DNA of 33,669 bases, taken from assembly GCA_000697335.1 (NCBI GenBank), contig JNEM01015097.1, positions 1 to 33,669 on the forward strand. The letters run 5' to 3'. Shown piece by piece: positions 11,800 through 23,238 of this stretch. How positions within the stretch are numbered: the stretch's first letter is position 1; each line of letters starts with the position of its first letter. The notes beneath the pieces are model-generated. The model saw only the letters and a program-made list of their open reading frames with translations, had not been told where the DNA came from and ran no database searches. Origin of the DNA: Conidiobolus incongruus B7586. Its lineage: Eukaryota; Entomophthoromycota; Entomophthoromycetes; Entomophthorales; Conidiobolaceae. The translations under genes were made by a program, and so were the position numbers.

Positions 11800-14241
11800 G
11801 CTATAATATCTTTTGTAATTATTTTTATATAAGAATATTTAAAATAATATTGATTTATTACAAAAATGTGTGAGTTTGATTAACAAAGAATAATAAAGTC
11901 ATGATCAATAGCACACCATATCTATATTTATATTAATTAATTTATTAAGAATGAATCCAACTTTCACAAACCTATATATTACACCCTTTAAATCCAATCA
12001 ATTATGAAAAACGTTGTACCAAGTTCTCGATGATATCCAACAAAATAACGAATGATTTTATGAATTAATCATTCCTTATTAGGACTTGTTAAATATAGCC
12101 TCATTTTAAATTTATGAGGTTCTTGGCCATTTTGTTAGGAATTTGCTGCGAGTAGAAATTAGTATAAGCAAAGCGTTGTTTAATTTTCCTATTTGGTATC
12201 ATCAATCATTGAATAAATCTTGAAATGAGATAATCGTTGATTTTTATATTGATTGTTATATTTTAGCTTGAATTAACAGACCACTAATAAGAATTCTAAA
12301 CACCTCATGGGGTTTACAGATCAAAGTCAATACTACTAGTATTTATTCGACTAAATCTACATCAGGAGGTTCCGGAGTATGTTCACTAAAAAGATGTACA
12401 TTAAACGTTAATAAAATACTTTATCATCATTGAGATCCTAATGAACTATTTAATTTTTATCCCATGTTCTATTTTAATATTTTAATATTCTTATAATTCT
12501 TTTGTATCATCATTCATTTTCTGGAGTTTGAAGCAATCACAACTTTAATAGTATTAAATTATTAAATATTATTCTTATAAACTATTACTCTCAAAATTTT
12601 ATACATGTTTTAAGTTATTACTTGGTGATTATTTGTTATCTTTTATCTATTAAATAATCAAATATAAAATGATTTGTAAATTTTGAAAAAAAAATTCAAT
12701 AATTGATTAGTTTATTATTAATATCTTGTTTGTTTAATTATTATTACAAATAAATATGATTTATAATATTGCTTATTGTATTATTACAACTCGGAAAATA
12801 TATTTCGTTTTAAGATTTAACAAATTTTATCACGTTATTTTCATTTTGACAATATTCGAAAATGGTGTTAGGGTTTTATAAATGTGCTAATGAATAGTGA
12901 TATTTGCTTTATATTTATACTATTTTAATTTTAGATGATTATTTTTGAAAATTACTAATCATCAATGTATAAAACTATCAGACTGATATGCTGATATAAA
13001 TACAGCAAGCTCATTTCTTAATTTAGTTCTGTTTTATAGACATCAAATGTTAATTATCGAATATCAATAAAACTTGAAATAATTTAATTTACTGTAATTA
13101 TTGATTACAACAATATTTAGAAAATATATCAATAAACTATAAAATTAATATATTTTCATATTAATAACTATATAAACTTATTTTATTTACAAGTATTTAA
13201 ATTTGAATGATGCTCTAATTTTTTTACAATATTTAATAATAGTATATAAATTTAATGATAGCATTTTAGTTTTATTCAAAATTCATTTTTAGAATAAATA
13301 TATTATAATCATTGTGTTTTGAATATCACTAGTTGAAATCTGAAATAACTAATTAATATAGAATGTATATATCATAATGGTCATGTTCAATATATTTTCT
13401 CATCCCTAGTCCTATATATTCCAAAAAATACTAAATATTATCTATGATAGTTTAAATATTTTTGAAGAATAATAATTTACAAGGTATAATTATTAGTAAA
13501 ATTAAATTATCAATATGATTTTTAGTATATATAAATTTAACTTAAATAATAATAATAATAATAATAATTATTAACAATTTTTTAGAAAACAACACTAATT
13601 AATTGAAAAAACAATGTCAAAAGTACTAAAATATAAATATTACAATGAAAGTAATAATTGTAAATTTGATATGAACAAAATTTTTTAACTGCTTATGTCA
13701 TCATTACAAGGTTCAATTATATATTTTTTGTTGCAATAATTGGATCTATTTTATAAAATTAGTAAAGAAAAATGTTTACAATATGAAAATAATCTATATT
13801 ATGATTTAATAGTAATATTAAAACTAATACAAAATTCAAAATATTAAAATAATTTCTAAAATTAAGGCAGTTTAGTAACTAATCAAATATATACATTATA
13901 ATAGACAAGATATCATTACACTATCTATTAATTTTCTATTAATCATATAGAATCAAAACTATTAAGCTTTCAATTATTCGAGATAACAATTGCAGATAAT
14001 TATTTAAATACATGGTTTATAAAAATCATATGTCATGTAACTTGAAAAGATGTAAATTTTCTAATATGCATAAAATCAAATGAAATTAACTTGTCACTCC
14101 AAATAAATTTTGCAAATAGCATAAAAATGTTCATTAAGCCTCAATTTGTATAACTCCATCCAAAAAATTAGTAAAATTGTTGTATAACAATTACTAATAT
14201 CCAATTTTAAAATTATAATTAAATTATATTGTTATCAGTAT

Positions 14242-14272
<31 letters not shown>

Positions 14273-14771
14273 TCTTTATTAATATTATGAATTTAAATGA
14301 TTGAAATAAATTATTAAATAATAGTAATAAGAACCATTAATATAAAATCGAAAAAAGGGTTGAAAAATTAAAAAAATTTATAATATAAAATATCAGTATT
14401 CTTTATAAATTTGTTTGATAATTAAAAACTGAGAAATTATGAAAAAATGTTGAATAGTAGGGTAAAAATAGTTTATAAAATTATATATAGTCAATTTAAT
14501 ATAGACGGAATGGGAGAGGAAAGTATGTAGAAATATTCACAAGATGGTCGCTTGAGTCACTACTCGTCCAAGGTTTAGATGGGTCAAGCTTCCAGAAATC
14601 ATGTAGTAGGATGGGGTCTTAGTGGAAATTTGATTTGAAATGTTAGCAACTTACAATCCATGTAGTAGATAAAGAGGGGGGGGGGTAGACGTTTAACTAT
14701 ACAATTAAAAGCTTCAACTTTTAGACAATGGGTTAATAATTAATTGGTTATTGGTTATTGAAAAAAGTGAG
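11800..14771. other. AT-rich spacer with microsatellites
   Basis: About 3 kb with no coding frame I would defend. The RNase gene 1 promoter should lie at its left end; a TATATAA-like motif on the minus strand near 11826-11832 is unremarkable in this composition. An (AAT)n run lies near 13548-13570, a (TA)n run near 14249-14272, and a run of nine or so G near 14676. 14505-14700 is noticeably less A+T-rich than the rest but shows no open frame. Confidence 0.45.
14249..14272. repeat. TA dinucleotide microsatellite
   Basis: An uninterrupted TA run of about a dozen units in otherwise AT-rich spacer. Similar shorter runs lie near 26318, 28137 and 31818. Confidence 0.8.
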
Positions 14772-15934
14772 TTAGGATTTGGGTGGTAGGGGGCTGTTCA
14801 GAAGGTCAGATGCAATACTTGTCCATGGGATATTCACAAATGTAATGCAGCACTTGAGTAAGGGTAAATTCGAGTTCCTGAGCTCGTTAGAATTAGGTGC
14901 TAGTGATAATCTCTTTAGCGAGGATAAGAATGAGCTATTTGAAGAAAGATCACTGGAGTCACTACTATTCATCTCACTCTTTTCTGGAGAGAAACAGGAT
15001 ACTGCGACTTGTGCATGTCCTTTTCCTCTTGGTCCGCGCATCATAATATATTCCGGTGTATTTTCATTCGAGGAAGTGAGTTTAAATCGTTTGTTTTTAA
15101 TACTCGCTTTATGTTTGAATATAGGGATTAATGAAGAATAAGAGGCGGCACCTTGAAATAAACTTATTTTAGTACCTGAAGGTGCTGATAAGAAGGGTCC
15201 GTTATGTGGTGTTTTTTCATTAGTAGAATTTGTTAGTGAGGCAGATAGCTCCACACAGAGATACTCAGATTCGCCGAGAATAAGTTGGTCAAACATATCT
15301 TCGTAATCTTCTACAGCGTAATAGATTAAGGGATATGAGCATTCCCAAGTAGAGTCTTTAATATCAACACGAGATTTAGAAGGAAGAGCATAAACTTGTT
15401 TGGTATACAATTTAATTAAACTAGACATTGTAGGTTTCCCCGAGTTATTCTCATCCTTACTGTTAGCAGTATTCCTTCTACAAACAGCAACGGTCAAATA
15501 ACAATTAAGCTGAACGATAAGATTTAAAAAGAAAGTTTCTTTCCATAAAACCAAATCATCGAACACGGGCATCTTTCCGGGAATATTTAGTTTCCTTCGG
15601 ACGAATACAGGATCCTCCAAGATATTCCCAGAATGTAATTGCTTTACGAAGAATAATAAATCGTCATTAGCTTCGTCATTATGCTCTAAGAAGTACTGAG
15701 TGAATAAACCTAACCACCTGATAAACAATACATTAATTCAATATTTTTAATAAGTAAATAATATAAATAAAAATACCGAGGATCTTTACTATCGGGATCT
15801 TGGTCCTCCGTTAAGTTAGTATGATTACAAAGACGTCTCAAACTGGGGTAATTAGTAGGAATAGTTGTCGGTAAATTCACACTTGGTAACTTTTCCTCCA
15901 ACAATCTTTCCAATATTGTGCGAACATAAGTCAT
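14772..15934 (-). CDS. homologue of human KIAA0930 (DUF2045 family), function unknown
   Basis: Two exons, 15934-15777 and 15717-14772, separated by a 59-base GT-AG intron, give 367 residues. I recognise it from the human KIAA0930 sequence. WLGLFTQYF and DDLLFFVKQ match human WMFSTYF and DDMLFYVRR; LNLIVQLNCYLTVAVCRR matches LNLILQKLDYMVTCAVCTR; QVYALPSKS matches QVFASPSKH. The strongest match, MRGPRGKGHAQVAVS (residues 279-293), corresponds to human MKGPQGKGHAEMAVS. A Ser-rich linker (about 300-335) then leads to a C-terminal block like the human ending (TYVTLPLHRILTDIL). No signal peptide or membrane segment is seen. The molecular role of the family is not established as far as I know. The start ATG at 15934 gives an N-terminus that aligns only loosely with the human one. 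Confidence 0.87.
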
Positions 15935-18900
15935 AATAACTTTTCAATAAAATCCCCCGAATAAACTCTTAAATGTATTTACAAAGAATATATATACTAT
16001 ATATATAGATATATAATTGCCAAACAATATATACACTTATTTATAAAAAATATATCAATTATTATGATAAGAATTAATTTTGAATAAAAAAGTTATATTC
16101 AATTTAAGTTCTCAACCTTGTTAAATTTTAAAAAATTCAGACCAAAAAAAAATTTTTAAGATTGGATTAAGTAAAAAATTAAAAATTGAATTAAAAAATA
16201 CAGTGATACAAAACATTAATAAAGAATGATCAATATTAAAAATTGTGCAAAAAATATAAAGCTATTAACTAGCTCTATCTATCAAGCAAAGAGATCTCTT
16301 TTGATGATTGATTTTCACAACTAACAAACTACAATAGAGATTGGTAAAATAGATCATTACCGTTTTCGCTGATCATAAGCTTGATTAAGCTATCTTATTT
16401 TCTTTAGCTCGAGAGGTTGATAAATTGAAAATTTAACCAATCAAATTGCAGGATTTGAGATCATCTCACTAAATATTTTTTATTAATCGCTCTTCATCTC
16501 CTGAATGAATATTGAGTTTCGATCAAAAATATCAAGATTTTTTGGTATTAGTGGATATAAGAATAGTATTGATGATGTGTATTTTCATAAAATGTTAATA
16601 AAATAGTGAATAATTTGAAAATATTCATATATACTCTGAATCAAATATTAGATCTAAAATAATCATAAAACAATGGAATTTTATATTATACTCAATAATC
16701 AACATTATTCAATTGATGTCTATTAGCTATAAATGGTAATCTATTATCAACTATAAGAGTCAGATATTAGCAATTATTATATTTATTCAATTGCTTCATT
16801 ATAAATATTTATCAATTAACTCATGAATTGATTTTAAAATAAAATATATCTGTGTAAAAAGTATTATTACTTAATATAATAAAATATTGCCATTCACAAA
16901 TAAAGTATTAATAATCTAAATTGACAAAATACACATTTTGATATCTTTAATAAACGATGATATCCTAATGTAGCTATCCAACCCAACAACACCACCATTA
17001 ACTCAGAAAACCTGGGAATCAATCAAAATGTGCAATTTTAACAAAGATACAAAATAGTCAGTCAATTGTTTATTGAGTTTGGACTAAGATTCAAAACTGT
17101 TAGGAAATTAATTTTGTTTGGATTAGTTGAGTTTAGTGTCAATTGGTGAAGTAATCAATCTCAAAATAAAAATAAAAGACTTTAGTTTTATTTTTTTTAT
17201 AAATTATCATATTATTAGGCATTGATTTTAAATTATACTTGATTATTATGATATGAAAATATATTCAAACCTCAATTTTTTACCAATATCAAAATAAATT
17301 CCAAATTCCATTAAAAAAATATTAAATACTAACAAATAAAAACCCTCACAAATATTTCATTAACATACTAATGACGAATTACAAAAAATTATTGGAGCAT
17401 GCAAATTGGTTTCTAAACAATATATTTGTTGATCGACTTTAACTCTCCGACTTTAAGTATTAGTCAAAATCTCTGAATTGGAATCTGAGAACATGTATTG
17501 GATAGTATACATTAAATATTATGCATTAGAGGATATTAAAACTTATATAATAAATGATATTGAAATTTTCTAAATTTTTTATCAATATTATTTAATAAAT
17601 ATAACCATTATAATGTTAAGATTTTAAGTTTAAACAATCTAATTTCAAATTGAGCTCAGTTACAGGAAATCTTTTTAACTTACATTTATATTTATAAAGT
17701 TTTTATGATAATTTATAGGAATATATTTTAATATATAAGAACTATGATGGATATATATTATTATTATAATCAATTTAAAGTTTTGATGATTATGTCTAAA
17801 AGATTGCTTTTTTAAAATATGATTTAAAAAAGATTAAAATTGCATATTTGAACATATATGATACTATATTATTTTTCATATAATAAAAAAATTAAGATTT
17901 TAAATAAGTAATTAACAATAAATAGACTGATAACTCTATGATTTTCTATATTTTGGCATATATCATTTTTGTTGACATCCACATACTCTTTTTATTAGGA
18001 GCATAAACTGAGGGTATTTTTGTATCCAAACACATTCAATGCATTCATAAAATTTTGTTAAAATTTCAATCTCTATGCATTGTTAAAAACAATTAAAATA
18101 TCTAAGAATATATTTCATGTCAAAGTTAAAAAATTTTAAAATAAAAATATTCTAATTAAAATTTATAAAATGATCAAATATAACCATATATAGCACACAA
18201 TTTTATAAATCAATTTATCCTATTTAATGAAAACGTGGACTAGGCAATAAAAATTTATGATACGATATTCAATACCTTATATATATTATAAAAGCTAATT
18301 AAGTTTAAAAATTATTATTAATCAACTGATATTTTTGTTAGTAACATTACTGTATAATATAGTATCATTCTTCAAAATCTTAATACGTTTAGTCCTACAA
18401 AAAAGAACATCAAAAAATATATTACTATATTTTTATTGTTGGAACAAAATATCTTGTAATGATTTAATAATGACTCACGAATACATCATACCACCCACTT
18501 TACAATATTCCTTTTTATAGAAATCGAATATCATCACATTTTAAAAAATATCTAATAAAGTTATAAAGCTAGTGACTATATGTTACTATCCGTTACATAT
18601 TAAACAAGGTTAAAAATAAGATTGTAACATAAATAACAAGTCAATCCTGGTGAAAATTAAGATTCATGCTCAATGCGGGGCGACCTGATTTTGTGGTGAG
18701 GAAATACTCAGGAATAAATTTCTCTAAATTAATGATGAAAATGAAATTTTGGCTAAATGTTTAATTGAAAATAACATGAGAATTTTTAAGTTTTTTCATA
18801 TGAATGTAGAATATATTTTTTATACAAAGAATCAGATAATAAGAATTATTATATATGATTATTATATTCGTAAATTATCTGCTATTTTAATTTTCTAATT

Positions 18901-19150
18901 TTTTTTATATTATTATAGTCAAATTATAAATTTTAAATAAACAAAACTGGGCTATAAATTTGAAAAATTGGCAAATTTATTCTTCCATTTATAATTAGAC
19001 CCTTCAAAATAAACTCCACATTTTAACCTACCAAATTGGTACAAGTCACCTGATTTCATCGATTTGTGATATTAACTACCAGTCTCCTCAATTCAATTCT
19101 GATTGAACAAGCGTTTAGCGTCGCTCCATTCATCAAGCTTCAGCTGTAGT
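15935..19150. other. long AT-rich spacer, no supported gene
   Basis: About 3.2 kb between two divergently placed genes: DUF2045 reads leftward and SCOT rightward. A 61-codon frame at 18335-18520 begins with a non-ATG codon and shows no family motif, so I do not call it. 18600-18720 is slightly richer in G+C but not open. Nothing else is recognised. Confidence 0.5.
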
Positions 19151-19312
19151 CCAATGATTAATAATAGGTGATTGGCTCAATGAAAAGAGTGATGAATCAA
19201 AAAAGTATATGGGTCTACCCACAAATCCAAGATGTTTAATATCTACAAATATTTGACACATCCCAATTTCGGTATAAAAACGTGACATCATTCCTCTTCA
19301 AACCATTTGAAT
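19151..19312 (+). promoter_or_regulatory. putative SCOT promoter (CCAAT boxes, TATA, shared blocks)
   Basis: CCAAT at 19151-19155 and ATTGG at 19171-19175 lie about 100 bases before GGTATAAAAACGTGA (19271-19285). ACCATTTGAAT follows at 19302-19312 and the ATG at 19335. The spacing of TATA to ATG (about 60 bases) is reasonable for a fungal promoter. The last two blocks also occur before the CCP gene. The promoter role is inferred. Confidence 0.55.
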
Positions 19313-19334
19313 CACTAACTCTAAATTATCCAAA

Positions 19335-21738
19335 ATGTTAACTATCAGTTTATTAAGATCTCAATCTAGAGGATTTACTCAGCTTTCATTCACTTTACGC
19401 GCTCTATCTACTCAATCCGTAGCTGCTAAAAAAATTTTCAAGAGTGCTCAGGAAGCTGTTCACGATATTAAATCTGGTAATACTTTGCTCGTCGGTGGGT
19501 TTGGTCTCTGTGGTATTCCTGAAAACTTGATCAGTGCTCTTAAAGAAAGAAAGGATGTTAAGGACTTGACAGTCGTTAGTAATAACGCTGGGTAAGTATC
19601 AAAACTATTTTGTGTGAGCTATTAACTTATCAGGTGGTAGTGTTGATAACTTTGGTTTGGGTTTATTACTTCAGTCAAGACAAGTAATTATAAAATAGTT
19701 TTAATATTGGGTTTAATATCTAAATAACTGTGTATTAGATTAAGAGAATGATGTCTAGTTACGTTGGTGAAAACGCTGAATTCGAAAGACAGTACTTGAA
19801 CGGTGAGTTGGAATTAGAATTCGTACCTCAAGTAAGTATTGGTATTTAAAGTTAATGAATAATTCGTGTAACCATAATTTAAGGGCTCTTTGGCTGAAAG
19901 ATTGAGAGCTGGTGGTGCTGGTATTCCTGCCTTCTGTAAGTTCAAAGATTTTTTTTTAATATAAAAACATATAATTAACTATTCTATGAAAAATTAGATA
20001 CAACTACCGGCTACGGTACTCAAATCCACCTTGGTGGTATCCCTGTTAAATACGCTTCTGACGGTAGTGGTAAAGTTGTCGAAACCAGCAAACCTCGTGA
20101 AGTAATAAAAATGATTTTATTACATAAAATATTATAAAACTGATATCAAATCACTTCATCTAGTCTAGAGAATTCAACGGTGTCAATTACATTTTGGAAG
20201 AAGCTATCAAGGGTGATTTTTCCTTAGTCAAGGCCTGGAAAGCTGATGAATATGGTAACTTAATCTTCAGAAGCTCGGCTAGGAATTTCAATCCTGCAGT
20301 CGCTAAAGCTGGTAAAATCACTATTGCTGAAGTAAGTGATGACATGCTCATTCATTTTGTGATAAAATGATAATTAACCTACATGACCTTGCTTAGGTTG
20401 AAGAAATTGTACCTGTTGGTAGTTTAAATCCTGATGAAATCCACGTTCCTGGAATCTTTGTCGACAGATTGATCTTAGGTGAAAAGTATGAAAAGAGAAT
20501 TGAGGTATTATAATTAATAATAGCATTCTTTAAACAAGATAGCTGAATTGTAAAATAGCGCTTGACCCTCACCAAGCCCAAGGTTGAAAGTTCTTCTGCA
20601 TCTGCTCCCACCAGCCCTGCCGCTGCCAAGAGAGAACGCATTATCAAGAGAGCTGCTAGAGAATTCAAGGTAATTTTACTTATATTTCATAATATTGAAC
20701 ACTCACTTATCTTTGGAAATTTAAATTTAATCACAGGATGGCATGTATGGTAAGTAGAACAGAAACTTATTTTTATTATAATCATCTTATTAAATCATTA
20801 ATTTAGTTAACTTGGGTATTGGTATTCCTATGCTCGCCAGTAACTATATCGAGCCCGGTGTCACCGTCCATCTCCAAAGTGAAAACGGTATCTTAGGATT
20901 GGGACCTGTAAGTATTTTGCTATTTTTTAATCTGAACTTAATAATAATATTTTTGTAGTTCCCTAAGGAAGGCGAACAAGATCCTGACTGTATCAACGCT
21001 GGTAAAGAAACTGTTACCATTTTACCAGGTGGTTCTACCTTCGGTAGTGACGAATCTTTCGGTATGATTAGAGGGTAATAATATATTGATACAATTTTTA
21101 AAGTCTCTATTAATTTAATTCTCAAACTAATATATAGATCACACATTGATTTGACTATCCTCGGTGCTATGGAAGTTTCTGCCACTGGTGATTTGGCCAA
21201 CTGGGTCATTCCCGTAAGTCTCTTATTATTTTTTTACATGTTTCTATTACTCATAATAAATTTTTCACCTTTTTAGGGTAAGATGGTTAAAGGCATGGGG
21301 TAAATATCCACAACAATGCAACAATTATATAGTTATTAATATTTCTTTAATTTAGCGGTGCTATGGATTTAGTTAGCAGTGTCGGTGCTAAAGTTATTGT
21401 TACTATGGAACACACCTCAAAGGTAATATTTGCTATCAAATCACTACAGCAGTTCAACTTATATTCAATTCAGAATGGCAAGCCCAAGATTATCCCCAAC
21501 TGTACTTTACCTTTAACTGGTGTTAAATGTGTTAACAGAATTATAACTGATATGGTAACTAAATTAATATATAATCTTACTAAATAATAATCAACATCAA
21601 TTTTAGTGTGTGTTTGACGTAGATGCCAAAGAAGGTTTAACACTCGTCGAATTAGCTGAAGGTTTTACAGTTGAAGACATCAAGAAAAATACTGGAGCTC
21701 CCTTCAAAGTTGTAAAAGACATCAAAGCTACTTACTAA
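19335..21738 (+). CDS. succinyl-CoA:3-ketoacid CoA transferase, mitochondrial (SCOT), 16 exons
   Basis: Transfers CoA from succinyl-CoA to acetoacetate in the matrix. Exons: 19335-19591, 19641-19683, 19739-19831, 19884-19935, 19998-20101, 20164-20331, 20397-20504, 20559-20669, 20737-20749, 20807-20907, 20959-21074, 21138-21213, 21277-21299, 21356-21422, 21474-21554 and 21607-21738. All introns are GT-AG and every junction keeps frame, giving 514 residues (human OXCT1 520). A Ser/Arg/Leu-rich import presequence (about 1-33) precedes the alpha-like half ([32 protein letters not shown]). An Ala/Ser/Pro linker (about 285-297) leads to the beta-like half ([33 protein letters not shown]). The catalytic Glu is Glu342 in QSENG. 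Exon 9 has only 13 bases. The exon 2 acceptor is the GGTAG ending at 19640; the earlier CAG would give a stop. AATAAA at 21802 may serve polyadenylation. Confidence 0.96.
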
Positions 21739-22056
21739 TCTGATCAATCATTACTAAAATATTACCATACATTGTTTTATAAAATTGTTATTTTCTGATT
21801 GAATAAATAAAATTGAATAATTATTTAATAATTGTAATTTCATTTTGATTTTCAGGTTAGATGCGGTTAATATTTCAAATTATTTTCTATAAAATTGACA
21901 AATTTTGTCAAAATATAATTTCCGAGTTTTCTAAAAATTAAATATAACATTTGATTTGGGTTAGATAATATATATCAATTTGATCAAAAGTATGAATTGA
22001 GAATCAAATCAAATTGTTTTTTAACAAATTTAAAAATATCTATTTTCAGATAATCA

Positions 22057-22128
22057 TGCGCCAGCTGGGAATCGAACCCAGACCACTTGCTTGGAAGGCG
22101 AGTATTCTAACCATTATACTACTGGCGC
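22057..22128 (-). tRNA. tRNA-Gly (anticodon UCC)
   Basis: Read on the minus strand, this 72-base gene folds as a cloverleaf. The acceptor GCGCCAG pairs with CTGGCGC, followed by discriminator A. The D arm is GTAT/ATAC with GGTTAG in the loop, and the T arm is CTGGG-TTCGATT-CCCAG. The anticodon loop CTTCCAA gives UCC, which reads GGA/GGG glycine codons. There is no intron. The anticodon stem (CTCGC/GCAAG) has one C-A mismatch in its middle. A T run about 25 bases downstream could end Pol III transcription. It lies 320 bases after the SCOT stop on the opposite strand. Confidence 0.95.
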
Positions 22129-22525
22129 TTAATCGATACCTTTTAAAAATAATTTAGAGCATTTTTATTCAATTCAAATTCAATCAAATTATTTAACATT
22201 ATTTTATTATATTTTACATATTTTGATATAATTAATAATTTTTATATTCATTTTAATACTAATTCGTCATATTTTTATAATTTTTTCACTCCCCAAACTT
22301 TTTAATATAATTTGAGTAATCATAATCAATATCAGATATCCCATCCTATTTTAAACTAATACTAATAAAATTCAATCATTAGAATCATTATTAGTATATT
22401 CTTGTAAATTTTTATCGAATATATCTAGCTATTTGAAAATTTCAGATTATATTCTATTAATTAACCTGTTTATTTGACTTTTTATTTGTTCTAGTAATAT
22501 AAAATATATAAAAAATTTTTCAAAC
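22129..22525. other. AT-rich spacer
   Basis: About 400 bases between the tRNA gene and the 3' end of the broken RNase T2 copy. No coding frame or motif is seen. Confidence 0.5.
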
Positions 22526-23238
22526 TTACTTGGAAACATATCTAATACCTTGAGCTGGACAGTTACCTAAATTTGCTGCATCTGCCAAATTGAATTCATT
22601 ACCTTGAACATGGAAATTGATAGCAACTTCTTCCAAAGCCTTCTTACATTTCAAAGTCACATCAACACCCTATCCTTTTGCGAAAGCAGCGCAAATTTCG
22701 TCCCTGGAGTAGATACGCCCTGACTCGACGCTATTATCAGCCAGAATTTTGTACAAATTATGCTTTTCGCGGAGTTTGAGAGCTTGTTTAAAGTAATCGC
22801 GAACTTCTTGACCTTCGGTGTAGTCAGCGTAGCATCTGGGCTCGACGGTACTCATGCAGGTACCGTGTTTGCTCCATTCTTGACTCCAAAATGAGGAGTT
22901 GTCACCTTTGTAGGAACTCAAGTAGGTGGTCATTTTGGATTCGAGGTCACTATCGGCTGCAACGAGTTCGCTAGTGTTGTCATAGTTGCGGCTGGGATTA
23001 CATCTTGTATTGGGTCCGTAAGTTCCATTACAGTTGTTGGGCCAGAGCCCGTGGATGGTCTATTCATACTGGTGACCTAAGCCAGAGATCCATTGGAAAG
23101 CAAGGACCATCAAACCCATGGAAGGACTACAACAAGAGTCAGTAGATTGGGTGCATGAGAGAACGTTGGGGCAAGAGTGGAATGGGATATCTAAAGTAAC
23201 GCCCAAAGCGCAAGGAATGAATGAAAGGAGAGCGAGCT
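22526..23238 (-). pseudogene. broken secreted ribonuclease T2 (RNase copy 2)
   Basis: Read on the minus strand, the block covers nearly the whole RNase T2 fold: a hydrophobic leader-like segment, the Cys-rich start (CPNVLSC), the CAS I region (TIHGLWPNNC), a CAS II-like region and the C-terminal strands ending in RYVSK. It is closest to RNase gene 4. The reading frame is broken about twice and the start region is not recognisable. At least one expected active-site position also differs, so I call it a recent non-functional copy. Most of the length still aligns codon by codon and keeps the higher G+C of the intact copies. 22670-22933 remains open but is only the middle of the protein. Confidence 0.85.

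Noticed and set aside
13548-14272. Repeated AT-rich motifs as a possible replication origin or CRISPR-like array
   Set aside because: They are simple microsatellites with no regular spacer structure; A+T richness alone is the background of this genome.
14779-15141. Plus-strand 120-codon frame opposite the DUF2045 gene
   Set aside because: Lies wholly antisense to an exon with clear homology; no motif of its own.
18335-18520. 61-codon plus-strand frame in the long spacer before SCOT
   Set aside because: Starts on a non-ATG codon, biased AT-driven composition, no recognised motif or neighbour logic.
20393-21209. Minus-strand frames across SCOT exons and introns (20393-20668, 20844-21209)
   Set aside because: They run through introns and exons of SCOT in antisense and have no homology.
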